A DNA stretch of 64,000 bases from Salvator merianae (GCA_003586115.2 QVOM02000042.1:32206855-32270854); one strand, 5' to 3'; shown: positions 24,776-38,911, counted from the first letter of the stretch. A program made the numbers and translations. The notes: a model not told the origin generated them from the sequence alone.

Positions 24776-26319
24776 TAACCTATGTTTTTGCCCAGTCTGT
24801 GTCATTCTCAGTGCTGTTCCAGTTGATTGATTTACTATCTCCTTAATGTACATGTCCCCCTACCTCCTGGTAACCAAGTATATGTGTCTCCACTAGGGAT
24901 TGTGTCCCCCTCACCTTTGGGTCAGTGTGCAAAGCTCCATGGCAACCCTGAAGTACCGTTTTTGGAATCTACTCCTTAGCCAAGCCTCTTTTGGCTTTGT
25001 GGTTCTGCAGAAGCAGAAAAGGATATAATAAACCTATCTATGTCCCACCAATTTAGATGATTGGTTCTTATCCTCTAACTTTGTTGAAATTCACTCTTAT
25101 TGCTGAACATCACTGTGAGATCATCCATTCCACCTCTGTTCCTTTGCTGAAACTGTGAGCTGCCGACTGGTGGGTGCCTTCTGCCTCCTGTCTCCACTGA
25201 AGCACTCCAGAATCTTGAGTGGAATCTCTCCCTTGCTTCCACACTCATTGAGTGTAGACTTGAGTTCTGGGGAGTAGGAGAAGCTCTTGCTCCTGTCTCT
25301 TTCCTCCTGCTGAAGATCGCCCCAGTGCTGCTTCTTGCAGCTCCCTGTTTAGTTAAAAATCAGCTAGAGGGTTCACCTCTCCTTCCCTGCTTTGGCCAGT
25401 ATATTCAGTGCCTTTGGTTTCAAGTCACCCATATGTGCAAGTAAACACCACAAAATTATTGGCCATGCTTCTCTCCTCCTGTCCCCAGACATCAGAACTC
25501 CGTCACTCAAGAGATCTATCCTGCTCCTGAGAAACAGAATAAGCATTGCTTACACATCATCAAGATGGCCATTGTATAGTCCTAGAAGTTAGCCACTAAA
25601 TGCAACCCTACAGCTTTATTTGGAATTTATCAAGGACTTGAATGAAGGGCAGGAAAGTTCCAGCTTTACATTTTAGTTATTGTTATCAAATGTAGAAACT
25701 ATTTTAGCTGCAAGGTCATGAAACAATTTATATCAACCAAGTTAACTTTGGTCCTTGAAATTTGGTCAAAAGCTAATTTAATAGTACCTATGAATAGATA
25801 GAGAATCAAATATATATGTAGAAAGAAATACCAGATAATGGTCCAAGATAGGGAAATACATGAATGTAAAATGGCTGGTTTGGTGTGTAACAAACTCAAG
25901 TTAGCCATGGATCCAGCTCCTGGACTAAAATCTAGTACTGGCCAGCTGGTTTGTTGAATGGTTTGTGCAATTCCTCATGTGCACATGGCCTCCCACCAAT
26001 TGCTCTTCAGCCTCCCACACCACATTCTACACTCCAGCCTCCCACCAATGCATGATGGTTTATCTCCTTCTCTTATTGCACATGAGATGTAGCCCCATCA
26101 CAGTCGTACACCCTTCCTATCATGTCTGTGGTCTGATACCTCACTTTTTAGCAGTCTTCAGCCCCTAGCCACATGGCTTGTTGCTAGCCAGTCAGCAAGC
26201 TTGTGATGTCAACTTGAGCTTCCAGAAAAGAAGGTCCGTGGGGCTTTCCAATAGGCTGTGCACACCTCCGACTCATGGAAGTCCTCAGACATGACCAATT
26301 GAGTTAAAACAGTATGATA
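24776..26319. other. Non-coding stretch, nothing recognised
   Basis: No gene or clear repeat. Low-similarity short frames only. Confidence 0.35.
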
Positions 26320-27000
26320 GATAAAAATGGTACAATAAAGAACAATTAAAATAGAAGAAAGTTAAAGCATAAAAACATGGGAGCAAAATCAAATATAAAG
26401 TAATGGTATAGGAGGGAAATGAGGCTAGATCTAAATAGAAAAGGCCTGGCTGAAAAGGAAAGTTTTAACTACATGCCAGAAGATGGACAAGGATGAAGTG
26501 TTGTGTATCTCTGGGAGAAGGCTATTCAAAGTTTGAAGGTCAACACAGAGGAAGTCGTCTCTCTAGCTAGTGATCCAGCAACCTGATGGAGAGATGATAT
26601 TTCTAAGAAGGCTTCATTAGAAGATCTCAGCTGCTGTACAGGCCTATATGGAAGTAAGCACTCCTTCACATATTTGGGTCCCAAGTCAGAATTACAACGT
26701 TAAATTGAGCCCAGAAGTGAGGTTAACAGTCAATGCAGATCTCTAAGGACTAGAGTAATATGTGACTGGCCTGACATACCTGTCAACAACCTGGGTACAC
26801 CATTTTTTATAAGATGTAGCTTCTGAATCATCCTCAAAGGTAGCCCAATGCAGAGCTCATTACAACAATCTAATCAGGAGGATACAAGAACATGGATAAC
26901 TGTGGTGAAGAGATTTCTGTCCTGGAAGGTATTAAGCACTCTTTTTAACTTCAGAGGGAGATAGGCATTTCTGGTCATCAGTGCCACCTGGAAATCAATT
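26320..27000 (+). repeat. Unnamed interspersed repeat, copy A
   Basis: Same layout as 42425-43000: ggcctggctgaaaaggaaagtttta..., then gagaaggctattcaaagt(t/c)tgaaggtc, then a segment on ...ttgaattgagc...tcaatgcagatct. Typical of an old sauropsid LINE/SINE 3' region; family not named. Confidence 0.45.
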
Positions 27001-28069
27001 GATAGTTGGAAATTGAAAAGAATGCCCAGGTTTCAGACTTTTTTTTTCTTTCTTTCCCCAAGGAGAGTGCAATCTTGTAATGGAATAAACTGGTTTGGGG
27101 GGGGGCGGAATTACTCTGTTCCAGGTATTCTTATGGGACCTGTAGATGTACAAGGTAGGTTTGACAAAATGTCAGAGGCAAAACACAATTACTGGAAGAA
27201 AAGTCATGAGAATACAGGTCAAGGAAGGAGTTCTGCATGTTGATAGGATGCACATTGGACAATCATTATTCAACCACAAAAAGAAACAGCACTTTAAACA
27301 AGCAAAAGCCTTTACAATAGCAAGGCTTGAATAGAGCAGTAGCAAAAGTTTGGAGGCTTGTTAAAATGTCAATCAAATTGTAGCAGGCAGCAAAAAGTAT
27401 CAAACTAACAATAAATGATACTTAGATTACACAGCTGAATATACGTAATAGCATCTGGTTAGAGTTAAACTTTGTAACTAGGCAACCAAAGCACTTTAAA
27501 CTGAGCTGCAGAGACTCTTCCCTAGCATGGCTTGTAAAGGAAATTTAACAGGGGTTTCTAGCAGTTGTCTACAACTGTTCCCATGTCCGCTCCAAATCCC
27601 AAACATCTGCCCAACCTGACCATTTCTGGCTCCTCCCACAAGCTCTGACTCGGCTCCAGATCCCAATTTGAAGCTCCCACCCTGATTCACAAGGTTGCCC
27701 CTAGGAAATAATTAAATAACCAAAATATCAAACAAACAGGACACAAAAAAGGTTTCTCATCCTTGCAGGCTTCTCTTTATTTAAGTCTTCATCAAGCTGT
27801 GGGGAAAAACAGTGATAGGAGAGGCCTATCAGTCTCAGGTGGTCCCTACCTCATGCATAGTCCAAAACAGAGATTGCAAGCTTTGCAAGGAGTGGATATT
27901 CTTTCCTGTTTCGAGGGTTGGAAGCCAAACAGAAGGCAAAACAAGGCTTTGGAGGCACAGACTAGATGCCTGATTGGCTCTATAAAGGTAAAGTGGAACA
28001 CTCCGTGATTCCTAACCCTGGAAGGGAGCAGTTCTTGCCTGATAGTTAAGAGTACAGAGGCTCAGAAGG
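27001..28069. other. Non-coding stretch, nothing recognised
   Basis: G-run at 27096-27105 and short chance frames only. Confidence 0.35.
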
Positions 28070-29195
28070 TTTAGTGCTGTTCCAGTTGGTCAGTTCTCAG
28101 AGTGGAAAGAGTGGAAAGCGGGGTCCCACAAAGTTCAGTATTGGGGCCTTTACTTTTTAATTTATTCATAAATGATCCAGAAGCAGGGGTAAGCAGTAGG
28201 TTAGCAAAGTTTGCTGATAACACTAAATTGTTCAGGGTAGTAAAAACTGAATATGATTGTAAAGAGCTCCAGAGAGATCTCTTGACATTGGGTGAGTGGG
28301 CAACGAAGTGGCAAATGCACATCAGTCTTAGCAAGTGCAAGGTGATGCACATTGGGACAAAGAACCCCAACTATACCTGTAAACTGATGGAGGGTAATCT
28401 TTCTGTGACAGACCAGGAAAAGGATCTTGGGTTCTGGTTGACAATTCCATGAAGATGTCGATCCAGTGTGCAGCAGCAGTGAAAAAGCCAAATTCAGTGC
28501 TAGAGGTAATTTGGAAGGGAATAGAAAACAAATTGGCAAGTGTCTTTGTGCCTCTATAAACCTATAGTGAGATCACACTTGGAATATTGTGTATGATTTT
28601 GGTCACCTCACCTCAGAAAGGATATTGTGGAACTGGAAAAGGTGCAGAAAAGGACAATCAGAGTGATCAAGGGACTGGAACACCTTCCTTACAAAATCAA
28701 GCTGCAGTGTCTAGGCCTCTTCAGTCTTGAAAGATGGCATTTCAGAGATGACCTGATTAAAGTTTATAAAATCTTACATGGTGTGGAAAAGTGGATAGAG
28801 AAAATATATTTTTTCTATCACAAATCACTAGAATCAGGGGTTAGGCAATTAAGATTGATATGAGTTTTTTGTTTGTTTGTTTGTTTTCATTTAGCAGGTC
28901 TTTGGTCTATGGAATTTACTACTGGAAGACATGGTGACAGCAGCTAGTCTGGATAACTTTATGAAACAGTTGAACAAATTCCTGGAGGACAGATGTATCA
29001 ATAGCTATTGCCTCTAAGTTGGCTATATATCTCCAAAGGCCATTTACTGGAGTTAAGAACAGATGAGGGTTTTGCCTTCGTCTTCTGTTTGAGAATGACC
29101 AGAAGCAAATGGTGTGCCATTATGAGATACAGGATGCTAGTCTAGATGGACCATGGCCTTATCCAGCAGGGCTCTTCTTATGTTCTTTCGAAAAC
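28070..29195 (+). pseudogene. CR1-type LINE, 5'-truncated, RT thumb to 3' end, frameshifted
   Basis: Readable pieces are VESGVPQSSVLGPLLFNLFI, then KFADNTKLF, WATKWQMHISLSKCKVMHIG and QEKDLGF. After a frameshift come VQKRTIRVIKGLEHLPYKIK and LGLFSLERWHFRDDLIKVYKIL. This is the RT palm and thumb order of CR1. The palm motif reads FADN where FADD is expected, so a catalytic Asp is lost; with the frameshift this copy is dead. The tail agatacaggatgctagtctaga...cttcttatgttctt is the CR1-like 3' end. Confidence 0.85.
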
Positions 29196-32100
29196 CAGTC
29201 AGCACCAGACTGTCCTGCATATTTCCGACCTGTGAACGCCTTGAAGACATTAGTGTCCTGGAGCTGTATCTTCACTTCTCACTCTTTCAGAGCTGCAAAT
29301 TCATCTTTTTCAGTTTTTTCCCCCAGTAATTTTTCATTTAAAATATAGGTGATAACCAAGATATTCTATACCAGTTTTCTATAGTGATTTCAAGTCAGGC
29401 TGACAAAGTAAAAATAGCAGGATGGGGGTGGGCAATGATATGGAAATTGGCAAGATTTCTATCATGCCAAATCAGCCTTTGATTCATAGTGTATTGAAAT
29501 CCAGTTTAGTATGATCAAGCATGCCAGCTGCAATGCCAAAGGCCTTCCAGTTTCTTTATGCTGTAAAAAGTCATTAATTATTTCCAATTGCATATGTTAC
29601 TTGCAACTTGAAAGGGGTGTATTGCTTATTATCACATGATGCCATGTATACATTTGTAACATACCAAAATACACGTTAAGTATGTTATATATCTACTTTT
29701 AATTTCTATCTACTGTCAAATTACTTTTTACAATGCACAATGCTTCATGTACTGTAGACAGTGATGGCTGCAGCTGAAACCCTAGTGGGATTCTGGGATT
29801 AGGAACACATAAGAACAGCTAGTATGAGAACTGTAACGAAAAAGACCTCTGAGGAAAGAACCAAAATGGAGGAAGAATCTTAAATGTCCCATCCTGGACA
29901 ATAAAGAAAGCATGGCTAGGGAGCTGATTTTCTAGCCACCTATCTTGGCTTCAGACTGGAGTTCAGGACTGAAATTGTCTTGATTTCATTAGGAAATGAA
30001 TTTAACCAGGAGATATATGTTCCTGCTGTTTGTCCAAGGCTTTTCAAGCACTGTAATTCTATCAACCATATGGTCCATTTTGTACAGAAAATTTGGAATT
30101 AAAAGCACTCTTTACATCATTTCTATTCTTTGTTAGCAATGATTCAGAAAACAATGCTGGATAATAACCATCCTGCCCCCAGCTTATCCTTTATATTTCT
30201 GTTCCTATATTTTGCGTCTACTGGCTGAGAAAAATCATGTAAGGACTAAAGCTCTGATTGCATCGCAAGACCCTACTAATTTACAGGTGCATGTAGGGAG
30301 GATCTCTTAGGTCTGGATGAATATATACAGATTAGGTGTTATTTCTGTAGAAATTCATTTTTGCACAAATAAATGAACACAGCTATTTCCATTGTGAGAA
30401 ATGGATTCTTTCCAAATATTATAAAATCAGCTTCAAATACATGACTTATGCCATATAGGTCACCATGCTTCCCAGAATACTGTGGCAAGTGGATGGTTCT
30501 GCTTGCAGCAGCAAGACCCCTATAGGGGTTCATGGCAAAAAAAACCAAAAAACCTTGAATTTGTGCTAGAAGCTGGCCTTTTTTGGTCTGTCCCTAAGAG
30601 TTTTGTTAGGATCTTTGGCCTTTGAGTCACCATCTTCTACCTTCCATGAATCCATAGAGAGAAAAGAGGTGACTTTCCCTAAAAAAATGGAACATGGTGT
30701 AATTTAAGCAGGATTACTGGTGTATTACTTCTGTCAGGGCTTGGAATAGAAGGGAGGTCAGGAATTATGGAGAGCCAGACTCTTAGGCATCTAGATGATG
30801 TTAAAAAAACAGGCTTCAAACAAGAGAGAGATGTTTTCAGTCAAAGTATATTTAGACAAAAATACAGAAGCTTGTGGAAGTCCATGGGCTAGTCCCAGCT
30901 GCTTAATTTTACATGGATTTCAAGGGTCTTTATAATGTTCTTGTTTATCAAAAAACAAAAAAATGTGATTCAGATATGCCTGCAAACTTCAGTTCCCCTT
31001 TCTTGGAACACTTGGTATTTTACCCAATTGTGAAAGATTTATTTCCACATATTGTAAGCTGATTACAAATTTTCCTACGTCAAACCACTTTCTACCTTCT
31101 AGTATATTTCAGATGCTGCTTATTAAATTCATATAGTTTATCAACCACCCATATTGAAGAACACTTAAACCTTCAAGAATTTCCCTTTCGTCCACACTCT
31201 CCCCTTTTCTAGGTCTTGTTCCCAGAATCTTAGAGGGCTAAACATTTCCAGGGAAGTGTTGCAAACTTCAGCAGCACTTCTTCATTGTCTTCCAGGTGTC
31301 TAGGTTTTATGAGAACAAGTTGATTTTACTACTAAAACAATTTTTGAAATAATCAGTGAGCACATGTAAAATACATGGAACAAAATAGAACTGTAATCCA
31401 TTGTTTTGGACCATATTTTCACTTCTCCTATGTACTTGGCCTTGGACACCCTTTATTGTCAGACTCACACTACCATCACCATATCCATCAACATCATCAC
31501 CATAGCACAGAGGAAGATAATAATACAGAATTACCTTGTAGAACAGCTGAAATGATTTATTGATCTGGCATTAATTAAAAGGCTGTACATAAAACAGCTT
31601 GAATATGCTGAAGCTTACATTCACAGCCTGTGGTCAGACAGATGTTCATGGCCAATAATTATCAGCATTCCACTCCTAGCATTTAGTTCCAGACCCAGTA
31701 GCTCTTGTTCAGGAACATCTAGAGGACCACCATTTGAAAACCATTGCTCTAAAACTGCAGTCTTATATATTCTTACTTGAAGCTGGTGTTACTGAGTCCA
31801 GCAGCCTTACTTTTGAGTGGACATGTATAGCAATACATTTAAAAGAATCATAGAGTTGAAAGGTCATACAAAATAAACCTACACCATGGTGGTTCAAATT
31901 CAATTCAAACCCTCCTGGTCTTATGGGGCCAGTATGAATTTGAACTGAACAAACTGATATCCTAACAAACCAGCTGAACCACCCAGTTCAAATCCAAATG
32001 GTTCAAGTTTGCAACTTCTTGATCTTTTAAAGGGATTTTCCATGTATTTTCCTCCAGGAATGGGGTTGAACTAGCTTGAATCCGTTCAGATTTAAAGGAA

Positions 32101-32769
32101 CACCCTGCTAGTTTGAATGGAAAGTTTGATGCTGATGCTGCCCTTCAATCAAACTGAGAGGGTCACACAGTTAGTTGTTTTTCTTTTCATTCTGTTCTCA
32201 AGAAGCAATATATGTTATACACACTGCTTTACCCTAAATTAACATAACAAAAATGTGGAAAGTGATTGTAACTGTCTATTGGTTAGTTTCACTGATTTTC
32301 TCAGAGCATAAAGGTTAGGAGGATACAGAATTTGCACCTGAATTAGATATCATTAATAGCTGGAAAATGATGGATTAATTGTGACATGTGAAATAGTATT
32401 TAATAAGTTGGAGAAAAATGGAAGCAGAGGAAAATAGAGACAGATGTTGCATTTCAGCTTTGGCTTAACTTTTTCTTTCTGACACCTTAACAGGATATAT
32501 TTTTCAGTGGTTAAAAGTCTCACATATTTCACTAGAAATTTCTGCCAAGAATATTTGTTAAGAATTGTAGCTTTGGTTCCTATCTATGTATCTTTCAGAA
32601 AACACTTCAAACAGAGATATTCTCAGTTATTGTTCAGTGCATACCATAGGGACAGAAATGAGACTTAAGAGTTTATTGAATATCTTTAGTATGTTACATT
32701 GTTCAGTAAACAGTGGTTCTCAAATACTATTTTTGTCCTTCGATTTTTGTATAGAACATTTGTAATAAT
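29196..32769. other. Non-coding stretch, nothing recognised
   Basis: A 3.6-kb AT-rich gap. A 20-bp tcatagagttgaaaggtcat near 31847 resembles common sauropsid repeat heads but is too short to name. Repeated ttcaaa/gaaccaa words at 31890-32160 are unexplained. Confidence 0.35.
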
Positions 32770-33073
32770 TAGAAGTGTGCCAAACTGGTTTAGGTTTGAA
32801 TCTCAACTTGTTTAAACTCAGACCAAGCCAACCTCCTGTTTGATGCAGCCGGTTTGAACTGAACCAAACCATGGAATTGTTTGCACAAATTGCTCAAACA
32901 ACTTAGAAAGAACTTTTGATAGAAAATTTTAAAAACTAACAGGCATCAATCTGTTTGGTGTTTGAATCAAACCAGGCTGAACCTAATGTACCTGGTTGGA
33001 GTTCAAATCAAAATCAATGTTGTTCAGTTCAGTTCAAACTAAACCATTGTTTTTATGTTTATGCACATTTCTA
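32770..33073. mobile_element. Degenerate hAT-like MITE
   Basis: Ends tagaagtgtgcc and gcacatttcta are the decayed tagggatgtgca terminus of the local hAT family in inverted orientation. The flanking 8-mers gtaataat and atgatgat agree at 5 of 8 positions. The interior is rich in gaaccaaac/gtttgaa words. Confidence 0.5.
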
Positions 33074-34129
33074 ATGATGATGATGATGATGACAAAAAAA
33101 AAAAAATACTGAGGATGAGAGGGATAGCATAACTGTAAATATTATTACAATCTATTGGTTAAATTGAAACATGTTCAGTCTAAATGACTGTGTTCTGGAA
33201 CATGTCCCAGAAAATTGATATTGCTTAATAACACTAAATGTTAATGTCTCAATCTTAATTTCCCATTCCTGCTAAGGCATATATTTATTACTTCATAACT
33301 GAGCACAATTCCTGGGCATTTTGCAACTCAATAGAATGTTTTATAGTACTATAGATTAACATTCCCAAAATATTTTAATAAGCTGTGATCGGAAGAAGTT
33401 CCTTAGGTATGTCTGTGTTCATTTGTCATATAAAAATTCCATATATGGCTTTACATGAAAATCTATCTCACTTTTATGTTCCAAACCTGGAGTTGTATGG
33501 AAAAGGAGAGAAGGAGAGTGTTGAACAGTTGTTTAGAGAAGGAAGGAGGGAGGGACAGGGACAGCAAGAAACAAGAATCAGAGGCATCAGATGCTTCTCA
33601 TTGTTACTGCAGAGTCCAAATTACATGGCATTTTGAACTTTAAAAAAAAATCTTGGGAGTACTTATTTATTTATTTATTTATTTATTAAACTTGACTTTT
33701 ATTGATTACAGTTCATTTGGGTTGGCAGTGGCATAACACCAGATTATTTCGCTGGATGACCCTTCTGTCATCCAGCAGTACCTAACTAAGCACCAGAAGC
33801 TACATGCATCAGTCTTCCTCACTATGACATGATCAATTATGTGGTATTGTTATGAAGACTGGATTGTGAATTCTTAGCCAGCATCATCATTTGGGCAGGG
33901 TACTGGAGTTTGTCTTGCACTTTTTGCTGCTGATATAATATATATTATATACACATGTGTTTAACTTTGAATGCCCACCCTTCCAGCAATTATTATTAAT
34001 TTCTTTTTTAAACACTGTTGTACCCACAAAGAGATTGATTTTATACTGATTCTAACCTGGAAAATAAACAAGTAAACAGAATGTAATCTCAGCATCATCC
34101 TCCATTATTTCTTTGTTGCTTGTTATTGT
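33074..34129. other. Non-coding stretch with simple repeats
   Basis: (GAT)n at 33074-33092 and (TTTA)n at 33664-33687. No gene seen. Confidence 0.45.
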
Positions 34130-34400
34130 CTCCAAGATTCATTTGCTGTTTGGCATAAACAGCTAAATGGCTTGGACCGTGAATATCTGAAGGAACAGCT
34201 TCCCCCATGCAAACCTGACCAAATATTAAGATCATATTAAGATTAAGTGTTTCTTAATTTCACCTTCCTGAGAAGTTTGGGGCATGGCATGTGAAAATGC
34301 CTTTTCTGTGGTGGCCTCAGGTTTTGGAATAATCTTCCAGCAATGATATATCAGGCACCAATAGTATACGGCTTTTGACATCTGCCTAAAATTTATCTGA
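34130..34400 (+). pseudogene. L2-type LINE 3' fragment
   Basis: LNGLDREYLKEQLPPCKPDQ is the typical L2-clade C-terminal sequence (ALHGLAP.YL.EL..P), followed by ttttggaataatcttccag...tttgacatctgcctaaaa. Truncated and frame-broken. Confidence 0.6.
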
Positions 34401-34662
34401 TCACCAATTGTTGATGTTTAGCTTCTTCCAAATGTTTTCCTGCTAGAAAGGGAAGATTGTATTTTAATTTTGCTTTTCTTTAACAATGTCTTAAGATTTT
34501 ACTCACATTATATACTGTTCATTTCATGGAGTGCTGGGTCTCACCCTGGGGAACGGCCGTTTAGACTTCTGTGTTTGCTGTTGATCTTGAGAAAACTGCA
34601 TGCAAACTTTTTGAAGAATAATAATAAAATAATAGAATGGCTGCAGCTGAATTTTGGACAAG

Positions 34663-35253
34663 GGGCTTGTTCGCACTTAACTCCGTAGAATGGTCTCATT
34701 AGTAGGCTTCAGACCAGAGAGGTTGGAGTCTGCTGAGTGCCGTATGCACTTACAGCTGGAGAAACGGACTCCAAGTTGAGCAGCAGAGGGAGCGGTGTGG
34801 ATGGGAATCCCCTAGTCAGGAAATGAGGTCATGAACCATAGAGGCACAGATGCCTAGATAGGTCTAGCAATCCAAACCATAGAGTACTGCTCCAAAGCTA
34901 GAGGGGCTCCTTGCGGAGTTGGCTTCACAACGGCAGCCAGGCTGAGAAGCCCAAAGGGCAAACCCGGTTACGGAGCAGCAGACCTGGTTACGAAGCACCG
35001 GACCACGCCTGCGCAGCCATGCCAGCCCCTCCCCGCTGCCATTTTGAACCAGGAAGGGAGTGTGAAAGCACCTTCCCCGATCTTCACTTGATCATGCAAG
35101 TCAGAATGAAGACAGGTAATTACTTGTCTTGCTTTACCCAGCATCGGGTTCTGATCAGGAGAGGTGTGATTCAGATCAGGGGAGGTGCGCGCCCGCCGCA
35201 GTGCGAAGCCTCCGTTCCAGCAAACGGACTACGGGGGTAGTGTGAACAGGCCC
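34663..35253. mobile_element. GC-rich MITE with 3-bp target duplication
   Basis: Left end gggcttgttcgcactta, right end tagtgtgaacaggccc: inverted ends of about 25 bp. Flanked on both sides by aag. The interior keeps many CpG and is GC-richer than its surroundings, suggesting a young insertion. A 3-bp duplication is typical of PIF/Harbinger; the assignment is tentative. Confidence 0.65.
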
Positions 35254-36049
35254 AAGGTAAGAAACAGGAAGGCTTCAAAGTAGGTCAAGATTCAAAACAA
35301 TAAGAAAAAAGTAGATTGTCAAGGTAAGAGGCTTCACAGTAGATGGTCTGAAAGCATTTTCAGAAGGGAAGCTCCTTACATTTCTTTTGTATTAACAGTA
35401 TGAGGAAAAGAGAAAAGAAAAGAAGCATGATGGTTTCCACCTTGGCAGAAAAGGAGTGAGTCGTTTATAGGAGTGATACTTCCAAATAAGTCCAGTAAAA
35501 AGCCCACCTGAAGTCAAGTGGGATGCTTGTACTCTCTTGCTGCTAATACAAAATCAATCACTGAGAACGCAGTATAGAAAATGGAGGACAGGCGTTTCGA
35601 ATTAAAATGTGTGTATAGATCCAAGTAGGGCCAAGGTTAGACATGAACAGATTAGTCTGTTTCAGGGAAAAAGACGGTCGAGTCCTTATCTTAAGAGAGA
35701 GGCATTTTATGATAATATTCCTGGATAATACTTTCCTTTGTCACTCTTAAGACTCTGCAGGCTCAGTCTGCATAGATTTTCTTTTTCCTTTCTTCCTCCT
35801 CCTTCCCTCTATGTGATTGACTGCCACCTTAGTCTGTCCCATTGCTTCCCAACCCTCCTCTCTTCCTAAAGGAAACAGAACTATAGACAAACCAACAAAG
35901 TTACACAGTTATTCCCTTCAAACTCAGGGGGGAAAAAAAGCAAACACAAAGAGGATTGTACAAACAAAAGGGTCTTTTTCCTTCTGCTTTTAAACCTACC
36001 AGGCATCACAGTTTCTCTCCCTCTCCCCCCCCTTTCTCTCTCACACACA
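35254..36049. other. Non-coding stretch, nothing recognised
   Basis: No exon or named repeat. A pyrimidine-rich run lies at 36015-36045. Confidence 0.35.
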
Positions 36050-36418
36050 GGCACCTCTAGATCAGATAAGGAAGGCATGGAAGGCCTCACACCTCCCTGA
36101 TCCAGCTTAACAGGGGGACCTATTTCAGCAGTGCACCAAATTACACCACTGAAATGTGCCCCCCTAGGGCTCTGAGGCAAGGATCTTTAGTTCTTGGTCA
36201 TCAGAGCCCTTGCGCCAGGCTCTGCAGCTCACACAAGCTTCAGAACAGCACAGACAGAACTATGCTCTATCCTGGAACAGGCCATCCAAGCATTGGTGTC
36301 CTTTTTGCAGGCCAGTGGGACCACCCCAGGCTGAAACTGCTCCAGCTTAAAACAACTCCAGTTGGAGCAGTTCTGGCTAGATCTCCCCCCGCCCTCCACA
36401 AATGCAGAAATGGTCATA
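36050..36418. mobile_element. MITE of the tgcacttac family, partial
   Basis: Matches the right two-thirds of 20048-20592 (cagcagtgcaccaaatta, ccactgaaatgtg, ggctctgaggcaag, agagcccttgc) and ends in aatgcagaaatggtc. The left end is not clear. Confidence 0.65.
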
Positions 36419-37849
36419 GTTGCTGAGGGTGCTATGTTGCTATGCAGTTGAGGGTGAGCAGGGTCGTTTTGAGGTTGTGAGTGACATTGTCACAGCTATA
36501 GTTAGGTTTACCACACTGAAATCAAGTTTCATAAAATAACTACGTGGTTTAGGAGATTTAAAGAGTGTTCTTGCATAAAACTAAAAACTAAAAACAAGTC
36601 TAACAGCAGGAACCTGCTTATTTCTGTACATGCCTGCAAAAATGGGTCTGGAATCCTGCAACACTGTAAGTGACTGGTTGCCTTTGAGAGAATACTTTCT
36701 CATCCTCCCCTGGAATGGCCACATCCAGCCTCTAAAAATCCATAATAAGGATGCACCTTAAAAAATACCTTGTTGGAAGAATATCTGTCGGGATCCTTTA
36801 ATATGAAATAAGGATTCTGTATTTATCTCCGAATGTTCATTAATTTAGCTATCACACAGACCAAGATGGGATCCACACCACAGTACAGTACCCACATAAT
36901 AGGCATTTTGCTGCCAAAGATAAGCTAATGTCTTCGAGACAACTCCTTAGAGCCCAGCAGAATCCAAAATATAGCTGGAATTACTGCCTCAAAAGTCTGC
37001 TGCATTTTCAGTCCCAGGCAGTATTTGTAGATGTGTCACAGCCATGCAGTTGACTCCTGATTGTCATGCTCATCCAAATAGTAGCCAGGAAGACAGTCCC
37101 CCTGAAAAAAGGCAACTCAGAATACTTTAAAGAGGCTTACAAGTAGGTTTCCTTGGGTTGTTACATCTCCACTTACTGGGTGAGACACCTAGAAAAGCAC
37201 TTTCTGCTGCCATGTTTCTACTTTTACTGTCACAAAGTGCCTCACAGAAATTATACCATCCAATTATCAGGCACAATTGCTAATAGAGGCAACATTTTCA
37301 CAAGGTATAATTTTCCACCCTTGTCAGGAACTGGGATGGCTGTGAAAGTGTTTTTCTGCCCAGCCTCTCAGATACCCAGATGACTCTAAAAGAACAGGTC
37401 ATATGAATGTAGCTTTAAGGCCCAGCTACTTACGTTTTAATCCATTTTCAATCCACTTCCAGACTGAGAAAATGTATCAGCATAGCAATAATCTGTTTTT
37501 CCTTCCATGTTATCTGATAATATGGAAAGAAGACAGCTCATCATTTCGCTGATGTATTCTTTCACTCTGAATTGAATGTATATTAAACCTTAAGTGTAGT
37601 TGAGCTTTTGCATTCTAACATTATAGGAAATCCTGAGGCACAGTTTAATTTCCATGGATAATTTTTTGTCTGTGTCACTGTGATGGGACATAGTCTGTGA
37701 TCTGTGTTGGAAAAACAAACAAACAAGGAGCTAAGAATGGGTGGAGGAGGGATAGTAAAAGCCAAGGAAAGTGTATTTATAGCTAAATCTTAATGACATT
37801 GCATCTCTCTAGAATGTGAATACACACACACACATATATAGAGAGAGAG
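36419..37849. other. Non-coding stretch, nothing recognised
   Basis: Only chance frames. A compound (CA)n(TA)n(GA)n microsatellite lies at 37821-37850. Confidence 0.4.
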
Positions 37850-37936
37850 AGTCCGTGCTATCTCAGAATGGCATGTGGACAGCAGGACCCTTAGAGCCCT
37901 TCCTGGAACAGAATAAGGCCCAGTGCGGAAAGGGCC
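37850..37936. mobile_element. Right half of palindromic MITE (18840 type)
   Basis: ggaacagaataaggcccagtg followed by cggaaagggcc matches the right arm of 18840-19021. Confidence 0.5.
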
Positions 37937-38911
37937 ATAGTATTCAAATCTTAGTAATAAAAGCTGTTTGCTGATGTTTTATGCTTCTATTGTATATGAT
38001 ATAAATGGTCTATAGATGATTTGTTAATAAACAAACATTCTCTTCTGTAGTATCTTTTGTTCCAATGTTGGAAATGGAACATATGCATCTGCCCATGGAG
38101 ATAGATGCGTGAATTGTCTCCACATCTGGCGCTCATACATTTTATACTACAGGTGATTTGTGAGTTCTGCTCCATTGATACATGAAATGGAAGTCATTTG
38201 GGTTTCTCTTTTCTCCCACTCACTATTCACATCTTGTTCCATCCAAAATATCAGTTCTAAGGAAAGAGAAAACACTTCAGGAGTTTCAGGTTTTTTTAAA
38301 AAAATCCAATAAAAAAAGAACTTGTGAAAATGGCTAATAATTATTAGCCATGATATTTATTTTTGCCAGCTAAAAACAACCCTATCTTGCTATTCTATAT
38401 GATCAAGTCACGGTATGAATGATGTTTTTATGGCACCAGTGATGTGCCATAAGTGGGAAGGGTCCACAACATCCTTTCCCTTCATGGTGTATTCAGTGTG
38501 GATGAGTTTAGGAACTGAAAGGATCTGTACTTATCTCACCATCCTGCCATAAGTGCCCCTTATGGCCCTTAAACAGCTGAGTGGGAGAAAGAAAACAATG
38601 GGGGCGTTTTCTGTATTTAATGACCTTCATAGCCATCAAGGTCAAAGCTGGAGATTCTTTGGTTGTGATATTCTGGACAGGGACAGTGGGTGGGATATAG
38701 ATGATATATTGCTCTTCTTAATTCTTAGGAAAAAGAACACTAAGCTTGTAACATTTCTCCTTTCCATATAGATCTTTCCCAAATTCATAGCTACCTATCA
38801 GACATTAAGAACAATAGTATCCACAGTGATGATTGGAGTCCTACTTGGCACTAGCCAAACCATATTTTGATCCATGGTGGACTAATTCTGCTAACTATGA
38901 CTGTTCCCAAG

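Noticed and set aside
34911..35240. 109-codon open frame in GC-rich sequence
   Set aside because: Entirely inside the inverted-repeat element 34663-35253; higher GC makes open frames longer by chance.
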